Source of the DNA: Bactericera cockerelli
Taxonomy: Eukaryota > Arthropoda > Insecta > Hemiptera > Triozidae
Length of the DNA: 64,000 nt
Direction of reading: 5' to 3'
Assembly (NCBI GenBank): GCA_024516035.1
Contig: CM044960.1
Location: forward strand, 17,616,183 to 17,680,182
This document shows, one piece after another, positions 29,006 to 38,720 of the stretch; position 1 is the first letter of the stretch, and the number at the start of each line of letters is the position of its first letter. The notes under the pieces were generated by a model. That model searched no databases, was not told the origin of the DNA, and was given only the letters and a program-made list of their open reading frames with translations. Made by a program: the position numbers and the translations under genes.

Positions 29006-31693
29006 TTAAATTTGAAATAAATCCGTGGGATAAGTTCTCTTGAGTCTCTTGACATTGCAGATTGGATTCTCAAGGTCCCTGATGAGCGGGTTGTAATGGT
29101 TTGGAATGCGATTTTGGTAGTTGCCTGGCCTTCTTGTAATTTCCTCAGTAACATAAGGTATTTTGAGATCTTCATGGATTGTTCTATTTGAAACATAATA
29201 TGGAGCGCCAATCATTTTCCTTAAGGTTTTATTCTGGAATGTCTGAATAAGCTTGATGTTGGATGGTTTAGCACACCCCCAGAGTTCAATCCCATAGGTC
29301 CACACTGGTTTGAGTACCATTTTATAGAGCAGAATTTTGTTTTGAATGGACAATTTGGAGTGTGGTCCTATAAGCCAGAACATTTTTCTGTACTTGATGT
29401 TAAGCTGTTTCTTTTTCATTTCTAGATGTTGGCGCCAAGTTAGTTTCTGGTCTAAGTGCATCCCTAGGTATTTCACTGAGGAGGCTTGAGGAAGCAGGAC
29501 ATTGTTCAAAGCCACAGGTGGACATGTTGACTTCTTCATAGTGAATGTCACATGGACAGACTTGGTTTCGTTTATTTTTATACGCCATTTTTTGAGCCAT
29601 TTTTCAATTAGGATGAGATGATTCTGAAGTTTGTCTGATGCAATGGTTTTACTTCTGTTTTTTGCTAAGATAGCTATATCGTCTGCATAGGTAGCACTTA
29701 CTGTTTCAGGAGTGACAGGCATGTCATGTGTGTAAAGTAGGTAAAGAAACGGCGCCAAGACCCCACCTTGCGGGACTGAGGCCATTATTTGCCCATAATT
29801 AGATAGACATCCATTAAATTTAACTCGAAAAAATCTGTCTTTCAAGTAGGATTTTAGCAACAGGTAAATTTGTTGAGGTAGAGTGGTCTTTATCTTGTAC
29901 AGAAGTCCTGTGTGCCACACTTTATCGAAAGCCGAAACTGCATCAAGAAAGGCCGCAGAACAGAAGCTCTTCTCCTCCAGTGCCGCAGCCGCCGTGTTGA
30001 CAATCCTGTGAACTTGTTGGATTGTGCTATGAGAGCTCCTGAATCCGAACTGATGATTTGGGATGGCATTTTGAATTGCTTCTTCAGACAGAATTCTTCT
30101 TAGTAACAATTTCTCAAAGATTTTTGCTAGAGCAGGAAGCAGACTGATAGGTCTGTAAGATGATACTTCGACTGGTGGTTTACCTGGTTTCTGTATCATT
30201 ACAATCTCGGAATATTTCCAGACTGTTGCCCAATAAGTTATTCTGAGCATAGCATTATATATGTGAGTAAGCAGAGTGATAGCTTTATCCGGCAGTTCTT
30301 GCAAAATCTTTCCTGTGATTAAATCAAAGCCAGGAGCTTTTCTTACTTTCGTCATTTTAATAGTATATCTTATATCTGCAGGAGTAATTGGTTTTACTGG
30401 AAGTGACAATTGACATGGTACGTCTAAAAAACTTTTTATTATATCTTGTTCTTCTAGGTCTGTGTCAGGTGTAACTGGAAATGGCTTAAAAACTTCAGAT
30501 AGGTGATCAGCGAAGAGTTGGGCTTTTTCTTGGTCTGTTTTTGCCCAGTTCTGATCACTTTTTCGTAAAGGTGGAACTCTTTGTATTGGTCTTTTTAATT
30601 TTTTAGTAGGCTTCCACAGTGAGCCGTCATGTGTGTTTAGATTGATCAGGTAGTCTTCGAAGAGTTCATTATTTCTTTTCTTAAGGAGTTGTCTCAGTTG
30701 TCTGGTCAGTCTGTTAAGTCTTGTCTTGTCAGCTGGATTTCGTGTGTTCTGCCAGTGTTGCCTCACTCTTCTTTTTTCTGCAATTAGATCGGATATATGT
30801 TTGGGAATATTTGTTGTTCTACTTATGTTATCAGGAGGTGGAGGCGTGGCATATTGGGCTGCCTCTTGTATGAGTTTAGTGGTATACTCAACAACGTCAT
30901 CAATGTCTTGAGGTGTTTTCAGTTTTGTTTTAAGATTAATATTTTCTTCTATATATCGTCTAAATTCATCCCAGTTAGTTTTTGTTGAGGTTAATGATAC
31001 GCTTGTAGGTTTCAAAATCACAGTTGTGGATAGGGTGAGAGTAACTACTGAGTGATCTGAGGATAAGTCATAGTCTGGTTCGACGTGTGTATAGTTGTCT
31101 GAGATTCCATATCCTATGTAAAAGTCTAAGAGGTCTGGTATTCTGTTGTGATCAGTTGGCCAATATGTTGGTTCACCTGTAGACATAAAAGTAAAACTTC
31201 CCGTTCTAGTTGCTGCATATAGGTTTCTTCCTCGAGGGTTGATTAGTCGAGAGCCCCAGTAGGTATGCTTGGAGTTCCAGTCGCCACCAGCTATGAATCG
31301 CGGCCCGAGTGTAGAGAAAAAATGCTGAAATTCTTCCGGTTTTGGTGTGAATCTTGGAGGGACATAAATGGCACTAAGTGTTATGTTGAAAGGTAGTGTT
31401 TCAAGTTTTATTGTAGTTGCTTGAAGTTTGTGAGTGCAGTAGGAAGGACAGCATTCATAATGAGGTATTGAGTTCTTGATAAGTACAGCGGATCCACCAT
31501 GGGCACGTCCAGATGGGTGTAATGTAACGTAGAAGCGGTAACCATGTATGTTGAAGTACGTTTTATCAGTAAAGCGTGCTTCAGATATTAGTGCAATGTC
31601 AATTTTTTCTTTTTTCAGGTAAATTGCAAGTTCATCTTTATGTTGGGCTAAACCATTGCTGTTCCATATCATTATTCTTAACATATTGATCAT
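29006..31693 (-). CDS. LINE ORF2: APE-type endonuclease and reverse transcriptase
   Basis: An 895-residue protein from the ATG at 31691-31693; a second in-frame ATG lies three codons later. The endonuclease domain fills residues ~4-220, with the expected catalytic positions visible: N13 in WNSNG, E38 in ISEAR, D138 and N140 in GGDWNS, and D213-H214 in SSDHS. Reverse transcriptase motifs lie at ~430-740: SSYRPISLLP, the QFGFR motif, FLDAVSAFDKVWH with catalytic D584, SVPQGGVLAP, and YADD at 669-672 with catalytic D671 and D672. The C-terminal region carries the conserved WGCAKPSN segment and ends RLKRTYPTDL, as Jockey proteins often do. The enzyme nicks the target DNA and reverse-transcribes the element RNA from that nick. 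No catalytic residue is missing and there is no frameshift, so it may be functional. Length is usual for the family. Confidence 0.95.
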   Translation of the reverse strand: MINMLRIMIWNSNGLAQHKDELAIYLKKEKIDIALISEARFTDKTYFNIHGYRFYVTLHPSGRAHGGSAVLIKNSIPHYECCPSYCTHKLQATTIKLETLPFNITLSAIYVPPRFTPKPEEFQHFFSTLGPRFIAGGDWNSKHTYWGSRLINPRGRNLYAATRTGSFTFMSTGEPTYWPTDHNRIPDLLDFYIGYGISDNYTHVEPDYDLSSDHSVVTLTLSTTVILKPTSVSLTSTKTNWDEFRRYIEENINLKTKLKTPQDIDDVVEYTTKLIQEAAQYATPPPPDNISRTTNIPKHISDLIAEKRRVRQHWQNTRNPADKTRLNRLTRQLRQLLKKRNNELFEDYLINLNTHDGSLWKPTKKLKRPIQRVPPLRKSDQNWAKTDQEKAQLFADHLSEVFKPFPVTPDTDLEEQDIIKSFLDVPCQLSLPVKPITPADIRYTIKMTKVRKAPGFDLITGKILQELPDKAITLLTHIYNAMLRITYWATVWKYSEIVMIQKPGKPPVEVSSYRPISLLPALAKIFEKLLLRRILSEEAIQNAIPNHQFGFRSSHSTIQQVHRIVNTAAAALEEKSFCSAAFLDAVSAFDKVWHTGLLYKIKTTLPQQIYLLLKSYLKDRFFRVKFNGCLSNYGQIMASVPQGGVLAPFLYLLYTHDMPVTPETVSATYADDIAILAKNRSKTIASDKLQNHLILIEKWLKKWRIKINETKSVHVTFTMKKSTCPPVALNNVLLPQASSVKYLGMHLDQKLTWRQHLEMKKKQLNIKYRKMFWLIGPHSKLSIQNKILLYKMVLKPVWTYGIELWGCAKPSNIKLIQTFQNKTLRKMIGAPYYVSNRTIHEDLKIPYVTEEITRRPGNYQNRIPNHYNPLIRDLENPICNVKRLKRTYPTDLFQI

Positions 31694-33120
31694 TTTTGAA
31701 CAAGTTTGTTTATTACTGTATTCAGCATTGTCATGATCATGCTATTTTGATTTATCATCTGGTTAAACATTGCTTTGAATTCATTGAGGAAAGGTGTAAG
31801 AGTAATAACTTTGGTATTTTCTGGTATGGTATTTAAGTTGGTTCCGAAGTTAGTGGATTGTGTTGCCTGAGATGTTGATGGTTGATCTAAATTGACACGA
31901 GCAGCAGAGGCGTAACTTACATGATGGGTGCTTCTTTGAGGAATAGAGTGTGGTGCGTTGTTGTTGACAAAACTTTGGGAACCGCTGTTTGGTTGTCTTT
32001 GGTTTGGGTGCTGTTTCATCCTGAAACTCTGGAGATCTTTGTACACGGTACAACCTTTGTAATTGGCTGGATGAGAGCCCTGACACAAGGCGCAGGTTGC
32101 TGGAGTGTTCCTATCCTTGGTGCAGGAAATGGAGCTGTGGTCACCGCCACACTTGACACAAGAGTACGGTCTTGTACAATATGTTTTAGTATGACCATAG
32201 TTCTGGCAGCGAGTACATTGAGCAGCAGAATTGATTTTCCTTGGCGGTTCCACTGAGATCTTCATGTGCATCAGATACTGCACTTCAAATATCTTCTTGT
32301 TACTGTCAGCAGGCTCTAGATCAACAAAGAAAAGATTTAGAGGGTCCTTGGTAGACCTTTTTAGTACATTAGTAACATTGCGCACTTTAAATCCTAGTTT
32401 TTCAATTTCCTCTTTGATATCATCTGTGGGTACTGAGTGATGAATGTGGCGTATGACCACCCTGTATGCTCTGTCTTGCTTAGCTTGATAAGTATGAAAA
32501 GAAGTATTATTAGATCTTAAATATCTCACGAGCTGTCTGTAGCTGTCTATTGTTTTCGGATTAATTTTAACCACATTATTAGCTAGTGATCTACAGATGT
32601 ATTCATCTTCTTTGACAACAGATAGTATACTCGATATCATAAGTTGATAATTCGTCACACCCTGTATAAAGACAGGAGGAGGTTTAGGATTTACTTTCCT
32701 ATTGCTTACTTGAGCGGCGCTTTGAGCACCAGTCTCTTGTTGATCAGATTCCATAGCTAAAGGGCTAAAATAGTTAGAGTTAGTAGTAGGTATTTCTGAT
32801 GTTTTAACAAATTTAATTCTATTTTGACTGTCCTTGCCTGGATGTTTCCTCTTGTGGGTACTTTTAACAACTTGCCAGCTCGGGTGTTCGCAATTGCTAT
32901 TGATTTGTTCATTACTGTATGTGAAGACATTGTTTTGAGAGAGAGATCTATTTTGATCTGCAATATTACCAGTGGAACCGAATCTGGTAGGTAAGGGTAG
33001 ACGTGGTGAATATTGTGATTGAGTAAAAATACATGGTGTTGAGATGGCCGTGGTAGTCGTCACTGTTGTTGTCACAACGGACGGTGAGGAAGTACAAGTA
33101 AAAAATTCATCTTGTTCCAT
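31690..33120 (-). CDS. LINE ORF1: gag-like nucleic-acid-binding protein with three CCHC zinc knuckles
   Basis: A 476-residue protein starting at the ATG at 33118-33120 (MEQDEFF). The open frame runs 12 codons further upstream, but only to a TTG, so I prefer the ATG. The N-terminal ~200 residues are rich in Ser, Thr, Asn and Gln and probably disordered. Residues ~220-300 resemble the RRM-like domain that precedes zinc knuckles in Jockey ORF1 proteins. Three knuckles follow: C302-C305-H310-C315 (CX2CX4HX4C), C321-C324-H328-C333 (CX2CX3HX4C) and C343-C346-H350-C357 (CX2CX3HX6C). The C-terminus is Gln/Asn-rich and ends in a hydrophobic Met-rich stretch that could mediate self-association. In this family the protein coats the LINE RNA and helps form the RNP that carries ORF2 to chromatin. 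The stop codon overlaps the ORF2 start as ATGA, suggesting coupled translation. Confidence 0.93.
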   Translation of the reverse strand: MEQDEFFTCTSSPSVVTTTVTTTTAISTPCIFTQSQYSPRLPLPTRFGSTGNIADQNRSLSQNNVFTYSNEQINSNCEHPSWQVVKSTHKRKHPGKDSQNRIKFVKTSEIPTTNSNYFSPLAMESDQQETGAQSAAQVSNRKVNPKPPPVFIQGVTNYQLMISSILSVVKEDEYICRSLANNVVKINPKTIDSYRQLVRYLRSNNTSFHTYQAKQDRAYRVVIRHIHHSVPTDDIKEEIEKLGFKVRNVTNVLKRSTKDPLNLFFVDLEPADSNKKIFEVQYLMHMKISVEPPRKINSAAQCTRCQNYGHTKTYCTRPYSCVKCGGDHSSISCTKDRNTPATCALCQGSHPANYKGCTVYKDLQSFRMKQHPNQRQPNSGSQSFVNNNAPHSIPQRSTHHVSYASAARVNLDQPSTSQATQSTNFGTNLNTIPENTKVITLTPFLNEFKAMFNQMINQNSMIMTMLNTVINKLVQK

Positions 33121-33384
33121 GGTGAAGGCATTGAAATTTCCTAATCCCCTCGACAATTGAGGCTATAAGCACTCAGAGTCGAGAGATAGGTAAAGCAAAG
33201 TGAACTTACGTATGCTACTGAATGGTTGTAGGTATCAGATAATACGGGTCAGTATCTTAGATTGGAAGCTCTAGGTACTCACACACTAGCAGGTAGTAGG
33301 TATTCGAACGATAGAGATAACTTGTTACGTAATTAACACGCACTGCTCTAAAGATGTTTACACTACGAAGGTCGGAGAGGTAAT
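33121..33384 (-). other. 5' UTR / internal promoter region of the LINE (inferred)
   Basis: The stretch between the ORF1 ATG and the proposed 5' boundary set by the GACACATTAAT repeat. Jockey-type elements carry a TATA-less RNA polymerase II promoter within the first tens of nucleotides, so if the boundary is right the promoter should start at 33384 and run leftward. I see no TATA box there. The boundary depends on the 11-bp duplication and is therefore inferred. Confidence 0.5.
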
Positions 33385-33395
33385 GACACATTAAT
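33385..33395. repeat. LINE target-site duplication, 5' side
   Basis: A second exact copy of GACACATTAAT, about 4.7 kb from the first and upstream of ORF1 in the element's direction. An 11-mer match within the few hundred bases where the 5' end must lie is unlikely by chance, even in AT-rich DNA. Confidence 0.7.
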
Positions 33396-34583
33396 GATGA
33401 CTTTTGTGACAGTCCCACGTTATTGCAGAGCCTGTCGGGGAGTACAGTGTGCCTGTAATTTTCCAGTAACTTTTTGCTCTCTCCTCGAAGCGGATTCAAG
33501 TTCATAACATAAGTTAGAAGAGTCTGAGCAGAAAAGTGAGAAGTTGTACTGGATTTACATGAATATCGGAACATACATAGGAAGGAGGTATCAGTTATTA
33601 GAAAAAATACCGAGAAACTATAACAGCACATACATACCTAGCTAAACATATCTTTCTTTATTTAACAAAACTCACATCTTACAAATAGAATAGCTCTTCC
33701 ATTGGCTCAGTGCAGGGTAAAGAGCCTAGCTTCTTATGCAACTTCCGTAAATTGACTTTTATAGCATTTTAACACATAACGAGCATTCTTACCGATCAAT
33801 TTCCCAGCCAGGACTAGGGTCATGCCAGAATGTCCTCCAGTACTAATTGACCTAGTCCCCCCCTGAGCGGGGGGAGCTGCCAGCACGCGGACTAATAAGA
33901 GTTTCTTGACGTCATTATTTTCACGAGTGTGTTGAAAAAGTCGGAAATAATTGCTCCATGTTAAAGTACACAATAAAAAAATGTTAGTTCTATATACCCC
34001 TCAACTCCCCCCCCCTCAACTTTCCCTCCTCCTCCCTCCCCCCCTTCAACTTTCCCTCCTCCTGCCTCCCCCCCTGATCACCCCGTGTCTGTGGGAAGAG
34101 AGCAATACAGTAGGCAGAACTCAGGGTACTTGACTTGGCCCCCTTCTATTTCCTTAATAAACCAGGAAAGCATTTAAGATGTTTATCTTGGCGCGAGGGG
34201 GGGCCTTGCACCACGCACGCTATGTAACCCCCGCCCTTACACGCTCGTTGGGGGGGAGTAATACATACAGAGTCCAGGAAATAGTGGGTGAGTGTTTTAT
34301 ACGAAGTATTTGTCTAGCTATGGGGGACTGTTTGCTCCTTGAAGTAGAATTTTAGATTCGACAGACGAGAACTTTTCTGTTTAAGTTTCTAAGAGATTCT
34401 CTTATAGGGGACAATATTGGTCGAAACAGGTGCTGGTTCTTTTTGCCCTCAACCATCAATCATATACACTCAAAATAACTATATTTCTGTAGCTGTCTCA
34501 TGCCTTATAAACACCCTGTATCGCCCCACATCACGTCACAGTTAAACTAGTGAAATGAAATTATGATTGCTGCTGACGGCGAG
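33396..34583. other. Sequence flanking the LINE; no gene found
   Basis: Host DNA beyond the LINE 5' end. It contains a C/G-rich patch with a CCCCCCTGAGCGGGGGG hairpin near 33859-33875, the C-rich tandem repeat at 34.0 kb and a solo CACCCTGTA end at 34512. Confidence 0.55.
34003..34075. repeat. C-rich tandem repeat, two to three ~31-bp units
   Basis: CAACTTTCCCTCCTCC followed by a C-run occurs twice, ~31 bp apart, with a partial unit before. Strongly pyrimidine-biased on this strand. Confidence 0.8.
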
Positions 34584-34601
34584 TTTTTTTTTTTTTTTTT
34601 T
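34584..34601. repeat. Poly-T run, 18 nt, possible minus-strand retroelement tail
   Basis: The 18-T run is followed by a moderately GC-rich ~100-bp segment containing the CATGCATG/GCATGC-like words around 34638-34660. Read on the minus strand this would be a short sequence ending in an A-tail, like a SINE or truncated insertion. No A or B box and no target duplication seen. Confidence 0.5.
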
Positions 34602-34959
34602 AACAAGGTATCATTTGTATTTGGAGTACACGCTGCCATGCATGTTCGGCTTGCATGCTTGCCGAGACCTTATTCGTGAGCCTTGACTGTCGAAAGCGTT
34701 TTATTGCATACCTACATACAAATCTGGGATTTCTGCTGGCTTTTCTCTTTGATTTTCTTTTCTTACTATATTTTGCGTCTGTAAAGGAAGAATCTTTGTG
34801 TCTAGCTGACTAGTTTTCTGTGATTCTGTGTTGGATAGTGTCAATAGAAAACACACTCTACCGGACCCATTTCTTTCAATGAGGAATTACAATATGCATT
34901 CTTTTTCTTTTTAAGTTCTTCAATCAAAAGTTTCTTAGTATGACAGTTATTATTATAAA

Positions 34960-35103
34960 AATGGGGTTCGGTGGTAGAGAAAGCCACAGGCTTTAACCTC
35001 GCCCCTTGGTTCACTACGTGTTCTTTTATTTTTCATGTCCTATTTGATGAATGTATGTAGTTAACCAATAAAGTGTAATATAATAATAATAATAATAATA
35101 TTA
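34960..35103 (+). mobile_element. 5'-truncated retroelement 3' end with (TAA)n tail
   Basis: A short hairpin (AAAGCC-ACA-GGCTTT) inside GGGGTT...CGCCCC is followed by a T-rich stretch, then AATAAAG and a (TAA)n run (35078-35101). A terminal simple repeat after AATAAAG is typical of some LINE or SINE families. No reverse transcriptase remnant is visible, so only the 3' tip is present, if the reading is right. Confidence 0.5.
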
Positions 35104-35104
35104 T

Positions 35105-35195
35105 AAAGTTAGACACGCTCTCAAGTCGGAGATGAGGGACAGTCTGGCTTATCTCAACTATAATCCTGTTTCATAATCTGACCCAAAGTGAACGG
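35105..35195. mobile_element. Partial relative of the 160-bp TIR element, inverted
   Basis: GGCTTATCTCAACT, ATCCTGTTTCATAAT and GAGATGAGGGACAG match the 36.8-kb element. The GAGATGAGGGACAG block is reversed relative to its partner, so this fragment corresponds to the inverted left half of that element. The left part is missing where the (TAA)n tail of another element abuts. Confidence 0.5.
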
Positions 35196-36249
35196 ATAAA
35201 GCTCTGGACAGCCAGAGGTTCCATCTTCAAGTGCCTGAGTCTGGGCCCTGTGTCAGGAGGTTATCATTTCCCCCTCCCCTGCCTACATCTTAAACTCATT
35301 CAGCTCCGAGTGTTTGCGATAATAATTTCCCAACCTCTCCAGCCAAAGTTCTACAATTGGACTGCAATTTTCACTTTTGTATTATTGAAACAAAGGAGAG
35401 AAAATGCAGGCACCAGAGCTGCGCTGCTAAATTATGCATTGTCCGCACTTGCTCTGACTCTCATTGTTGCATATTAGATTGAAAAATGCATTTTGTATTC
35501 TCATATAATATAATGCTATTGAAATAAAAGTGTGAGAATCCGCATGGTAGGTAGGGCGCTGACGGGTCCCACATAAGCCCACGTTTGAAAGTAACACAGA
35601 TAAGCTTTTATTTTAAGCTCCACAATATGCTTACGTAGAAATTGAAATTCAAGTTTCAATAAAATCAATCTAATGCATTTCCTAGTTGAAAAATGTGCAC
35701 TTATTTTCAAGCACATTAGAATTTGAAAAGGGTGAGATATTGAAGCAGATCAGAAAGCAAATGGAAAATATTTTTAATCTGTGAAGCAACGCAACTGATG
35801 GCTGAGACTTTTGTCTCCCTCTGGTTGACGCACATTCGTAGTAAGAGGATATGTCTTGGAGAAGATTTGCATTAATTTTATATCTTTTACTTTTACGTTT
35901 TTCATATATTTTTCCAATGTTATTTTAATAGAAGAACACAAGAAAATTGGCTTTATTTTATCCAAATTATATCTAAAACATTAACTACAAATAACCGCCA
36001 AGCGACTTCGTACCAACTTTGAAACCAAGGCCAAGTAAACACCAATAAATCCCACAAGAGAAAGTGAAAATTTAAATTAAAAAGAAAGAAATAAACGCTC
36101 TGAGAATACAAATTTTATAATCTGAGTCAAGCCAGAGAAGTAGCTCCAGATTTTTTTAATTTCAACTTTTTGGAAACAAAAACAGAATAACGGCAGAGGA
36201 GAAGAGAAGAATCAGTATGAGGAGGTAAAGTAGAAAAAGGTGGAGGTGT

Positions 36250-36310
36250 AGGAGGAGGAGGAGGAGGAGGAGGAGGAGGAGGAGGAGGAGAAGGATGAGG
36301 AGGAGGAGGA
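36250..36310. repeat. (GGA)n microsatellite
   Basis: About 20 GGA units with an AAGGAT interruption at ~36291-36296. The poly-Leu frame on the opposite strand is an artefact of the repeat. Confidence 0.95.
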
Positions 36311-36756
36311 AAACCGTGCGCGGTGGAGTTGAAGAAAATTTTCTTCCTCTGTACACATAACTTCAGTACACAGAGCGCAAAATGCTGGAAATATACATTT
36401 GAGAATTCATTAAGAGATACGAAACTTTACTGAAAGAAAAATAAAAGCAAAAACAAGAGTGGATGGGAGAGAGATGGAAGATAAAAAGACGTCAGAGCAG
36501 CAGGAGTATGTAGACCTGGTACCTAATTCATATGATTTTCAGAACTAGTCAAAGTTACCACTGATCACAAAATAAACAAAATATCGGTAGTTCTACAAGA
36601 CCATAACTTAGAACCAATTAATAAGTAATACCTCTTTAAGTACTAAGTGATAATATATTGGGACATACTGAGGCACTAGGAAATAGAAAGACGGGGAATG
36701 TTGAACAAAAAGGTCATTTGTAAAGATTTTTTTATCCTGCTACTTTTTTAGAAAGT

Positions 36757-36916
36757 CTTAGGGTCAAATTATACAACAAGATTACAGTTAATGTAAGCTA
36801 CACTGTCCCTCATCTCGTAGTATAGTGCGCTCTGATTGGTTAAAAGTTGAAACTCCGACTCGAGGTCGTTTTTGGCTTATCTCAACTTTAATCCTGTTTC
36901 ATGATTTGGCCCTAAG
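36757..36916. mobile_element. 160-bp TIR element (MITE-like)
   Basis: The left end CTTAGGGTCAAATTAT and the right end ATGATTTGGCCCTAAG are inverted repeats, with similarity extending ~40 bp inward (for example ACAAGATTACAGTTAA against TTTAATCCTGTTTCAT). There is no coding capacity. I see no clear target duplication, so the superfamily is open. Confidence 0.6.
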
Positions 36917-38298
36917 TGGGATTAACATTTAACCCATGCCCGCTTTAGCTTCCCATTTTAACTCTGAATCCACCCTGTTATTTGTATTGTTAAAACGAAG
37001 AAATCAAGAGCTCAATAAAGTAACAAGGGAGAGGGAGAGAGCGAGCGAGCGAAGGGCGAGATGGAGTAATAACTTTTGTTCTGTTATGTTTACAGAAGCT
37101 TTGGCGCTTGAAATTAAAATAAATATTGAAGAATAAAAGTATTTTCAGGATTACCTTGTGAAAGTTAAACAGGAGAAGTTGGATGTCTTTAGAAGAGGAA
37201 TCTCTGTATGTGTGAAGAGAAGGTAAACCGTCAGTCGCTTTATAAAAATGAAGCACATTTACCTGTTTATTATATTGACGTATGGAATACATAAACTTAC
37301 ACCTAGTTAAATGGTTTGACATTTAATGGAAGAATTAATTAAATAAAGTTATATAAACTATATAATATTCAGTAACTAACCACGTAGCTAGTGAGAAAAA
37401 CTTCAATCTACCCACTAACAAGTAAGCAGATTGAATTTTTTTTTCCATGTACCCATAATAAGTGAAAATAGATACTGTTTTCTGCTATTTATAACTTTTT
37501 GAACAACATTTATCACAAAAGAATTCGAGATAGAATGAAAAGTTATAGAAAATTGAGACAAAGAATCAGAGAGAGGCATAGAAAGAAGACATAGGATGAG
37601 GCAAAGTTGTCCAAAGTGATGGCAAAGAGAAATGCCAGGAATGTGTGAACCAAAACACAAAAAGCACTTAGTATCAAATATGTAACAAAGTGTGGGAAGG
37701 AAAAAAGAGAGTGGGAGTGAAAAAGACGCGAGAAAGTTGAGAATGAAAGGGAGGGAGAGGAATGAAAGGGAAGCGTGGGCCTGCTAGTCTCGTGGAGGAC
37801 AATATGGACGAACAAAATAAATAGACAATGGGAGTGAAGACAGACATGGCGTGTGTTAGGAGGAAGAAAATGAACTAGGAGAGAGGGAGAGCGAGAGAGA
37901 TAGATAAATAAAGAAAGAAAAATAGATATACATGGAGTGAGAGACTGAGTTCTCTATCCAAGTCCTTTTTACTAATTTAGGAATATGTGTCATGTCAAAC
38001 TTTCAAAGCAGAATTTCAAAAGCCCTGCTTCTGGGATCGAGAGGAGACCTTCTCTTACGTGAAAATCAAAGGTCAAAATTTAATCCTTCAGACTTTTAAT
38101 CCGTGTCAGTACCTGGGCGAAACACATCTGAGGACACTCAAAGACAAGGAACTAGAAACGCCTCAGAGACATAACAAGAGAACCAATAAAGGGAAGAATT
38201 GAGAAGGAGAAGTATGAGGAATTTATGAAAGATGTATGGAAGGTACAATAAGAGAAACTGGAACCCAATAGAAAGGATGAACAGGGGGCCGAAGATAA

Positions 38299-38720
38299 AG
38301 CTGGAAAAAGAGGAAAACTAAATCACAGTAGACAGAGGAAAGAGGAGTATGTACTACATTGGTGCAGGAGGTAGATGACTACAGGATGAAGAGGCATCTA
38401 CCATGAAGGAGGGAGATAAGGAGGAATACAGCATCATGGAGGAAGATACGGAGGAATTGGAAACAACATAAAGCTGGATAAAGAGGAAAACTAGATCACA
38501 GTAGACAGAGGAAAGAGGAAAATGTACTACAGTGGGGCAGGAGGTGGAGGACTCCAGGATGAAGAAGTATCTACTATGAGGGAGGGAGATAAGGAGCAAT
38601 ACAGCATCATGGAGGAAGATAAGGAGGAATACAGCATGAGGGAGGAAGATAAAGAGGAATACAGCATCAGGGAGGAAGAGACGGAGGAATTGGAAACAAG
38701 CATAAGGGAGGAAGATGAAG
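38299..38720. repeat. Purine-rich minisatellite: 173-bp direct duplication with 30-bp subrepeats
   Basis: A segment starting AGCTGG at 38299 is repeated from 38472 (period 173). Each copy ends in units of ~30 bp around GAAGATAAGGAGGAATACAG, about two in copy 1 and four to five in copy 2. In copy 2 one frame stays open for 71 codons, giving a Glu-rich 10-residue repeat (EEDKEEYSIR-like). The same frame in copy 1 is closed by a stop soon after its ATG, so I treat this as a noncoding minisatellite. Confidence 0.85.

Larger units (their letters stand above)
28647..33384 (-). mobile_element. Full-length Jockey-type non-LTR retrotransposon (LINE), apparently intact
   Basis: A complete two-ORF LINE lies on the minus strand. 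In order it holds a ~264-nt 5' UTR (33384-33121), ORF1 (33120-31690), ORF2 (31693-29006), a ~330-nt 3' UTR with an AATAAA signal (minus strand of 28685-28690) and a 29-nt A-tail (T-run 28647-28675). The 11-mer GACACATTAAT occurs directly beside the T-run at 28637-28647 and again at 33385-33395, as expected of a target-site duplication; it sets the proposed 5' end. Both ORFs are uninterrupted. ORF1 has the three zinc knuckles and the upstream RNA-binding domain typical of the Jockey group; ORF2 has an APE-type endonuclease and a reverse transcriptase and ends without an obvious RNase H domain, as in Jockey. I infer a recent insertion. The clade rests on motif recognition, not on a tree. Confidence 0.93.

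Noticed and set aside
32664..32672. CACCCTGTA in the LINE ORF1, like a TA-element terminus
   Set aside because: It lies inside an intact coding sequence (FIQGV), so it is a chance match.
33121..33156. Longer LINE ORF1 starting at TTG
   Set aside because: An ATG lies 12 codons in; the extension has only a TTG, an unlikely eukaryotic start.
36162..36356. Poly-Leu minus-strand frame resembling a membrane segment
   Set aside because: Encoded by the (GGA)n microsatellite.
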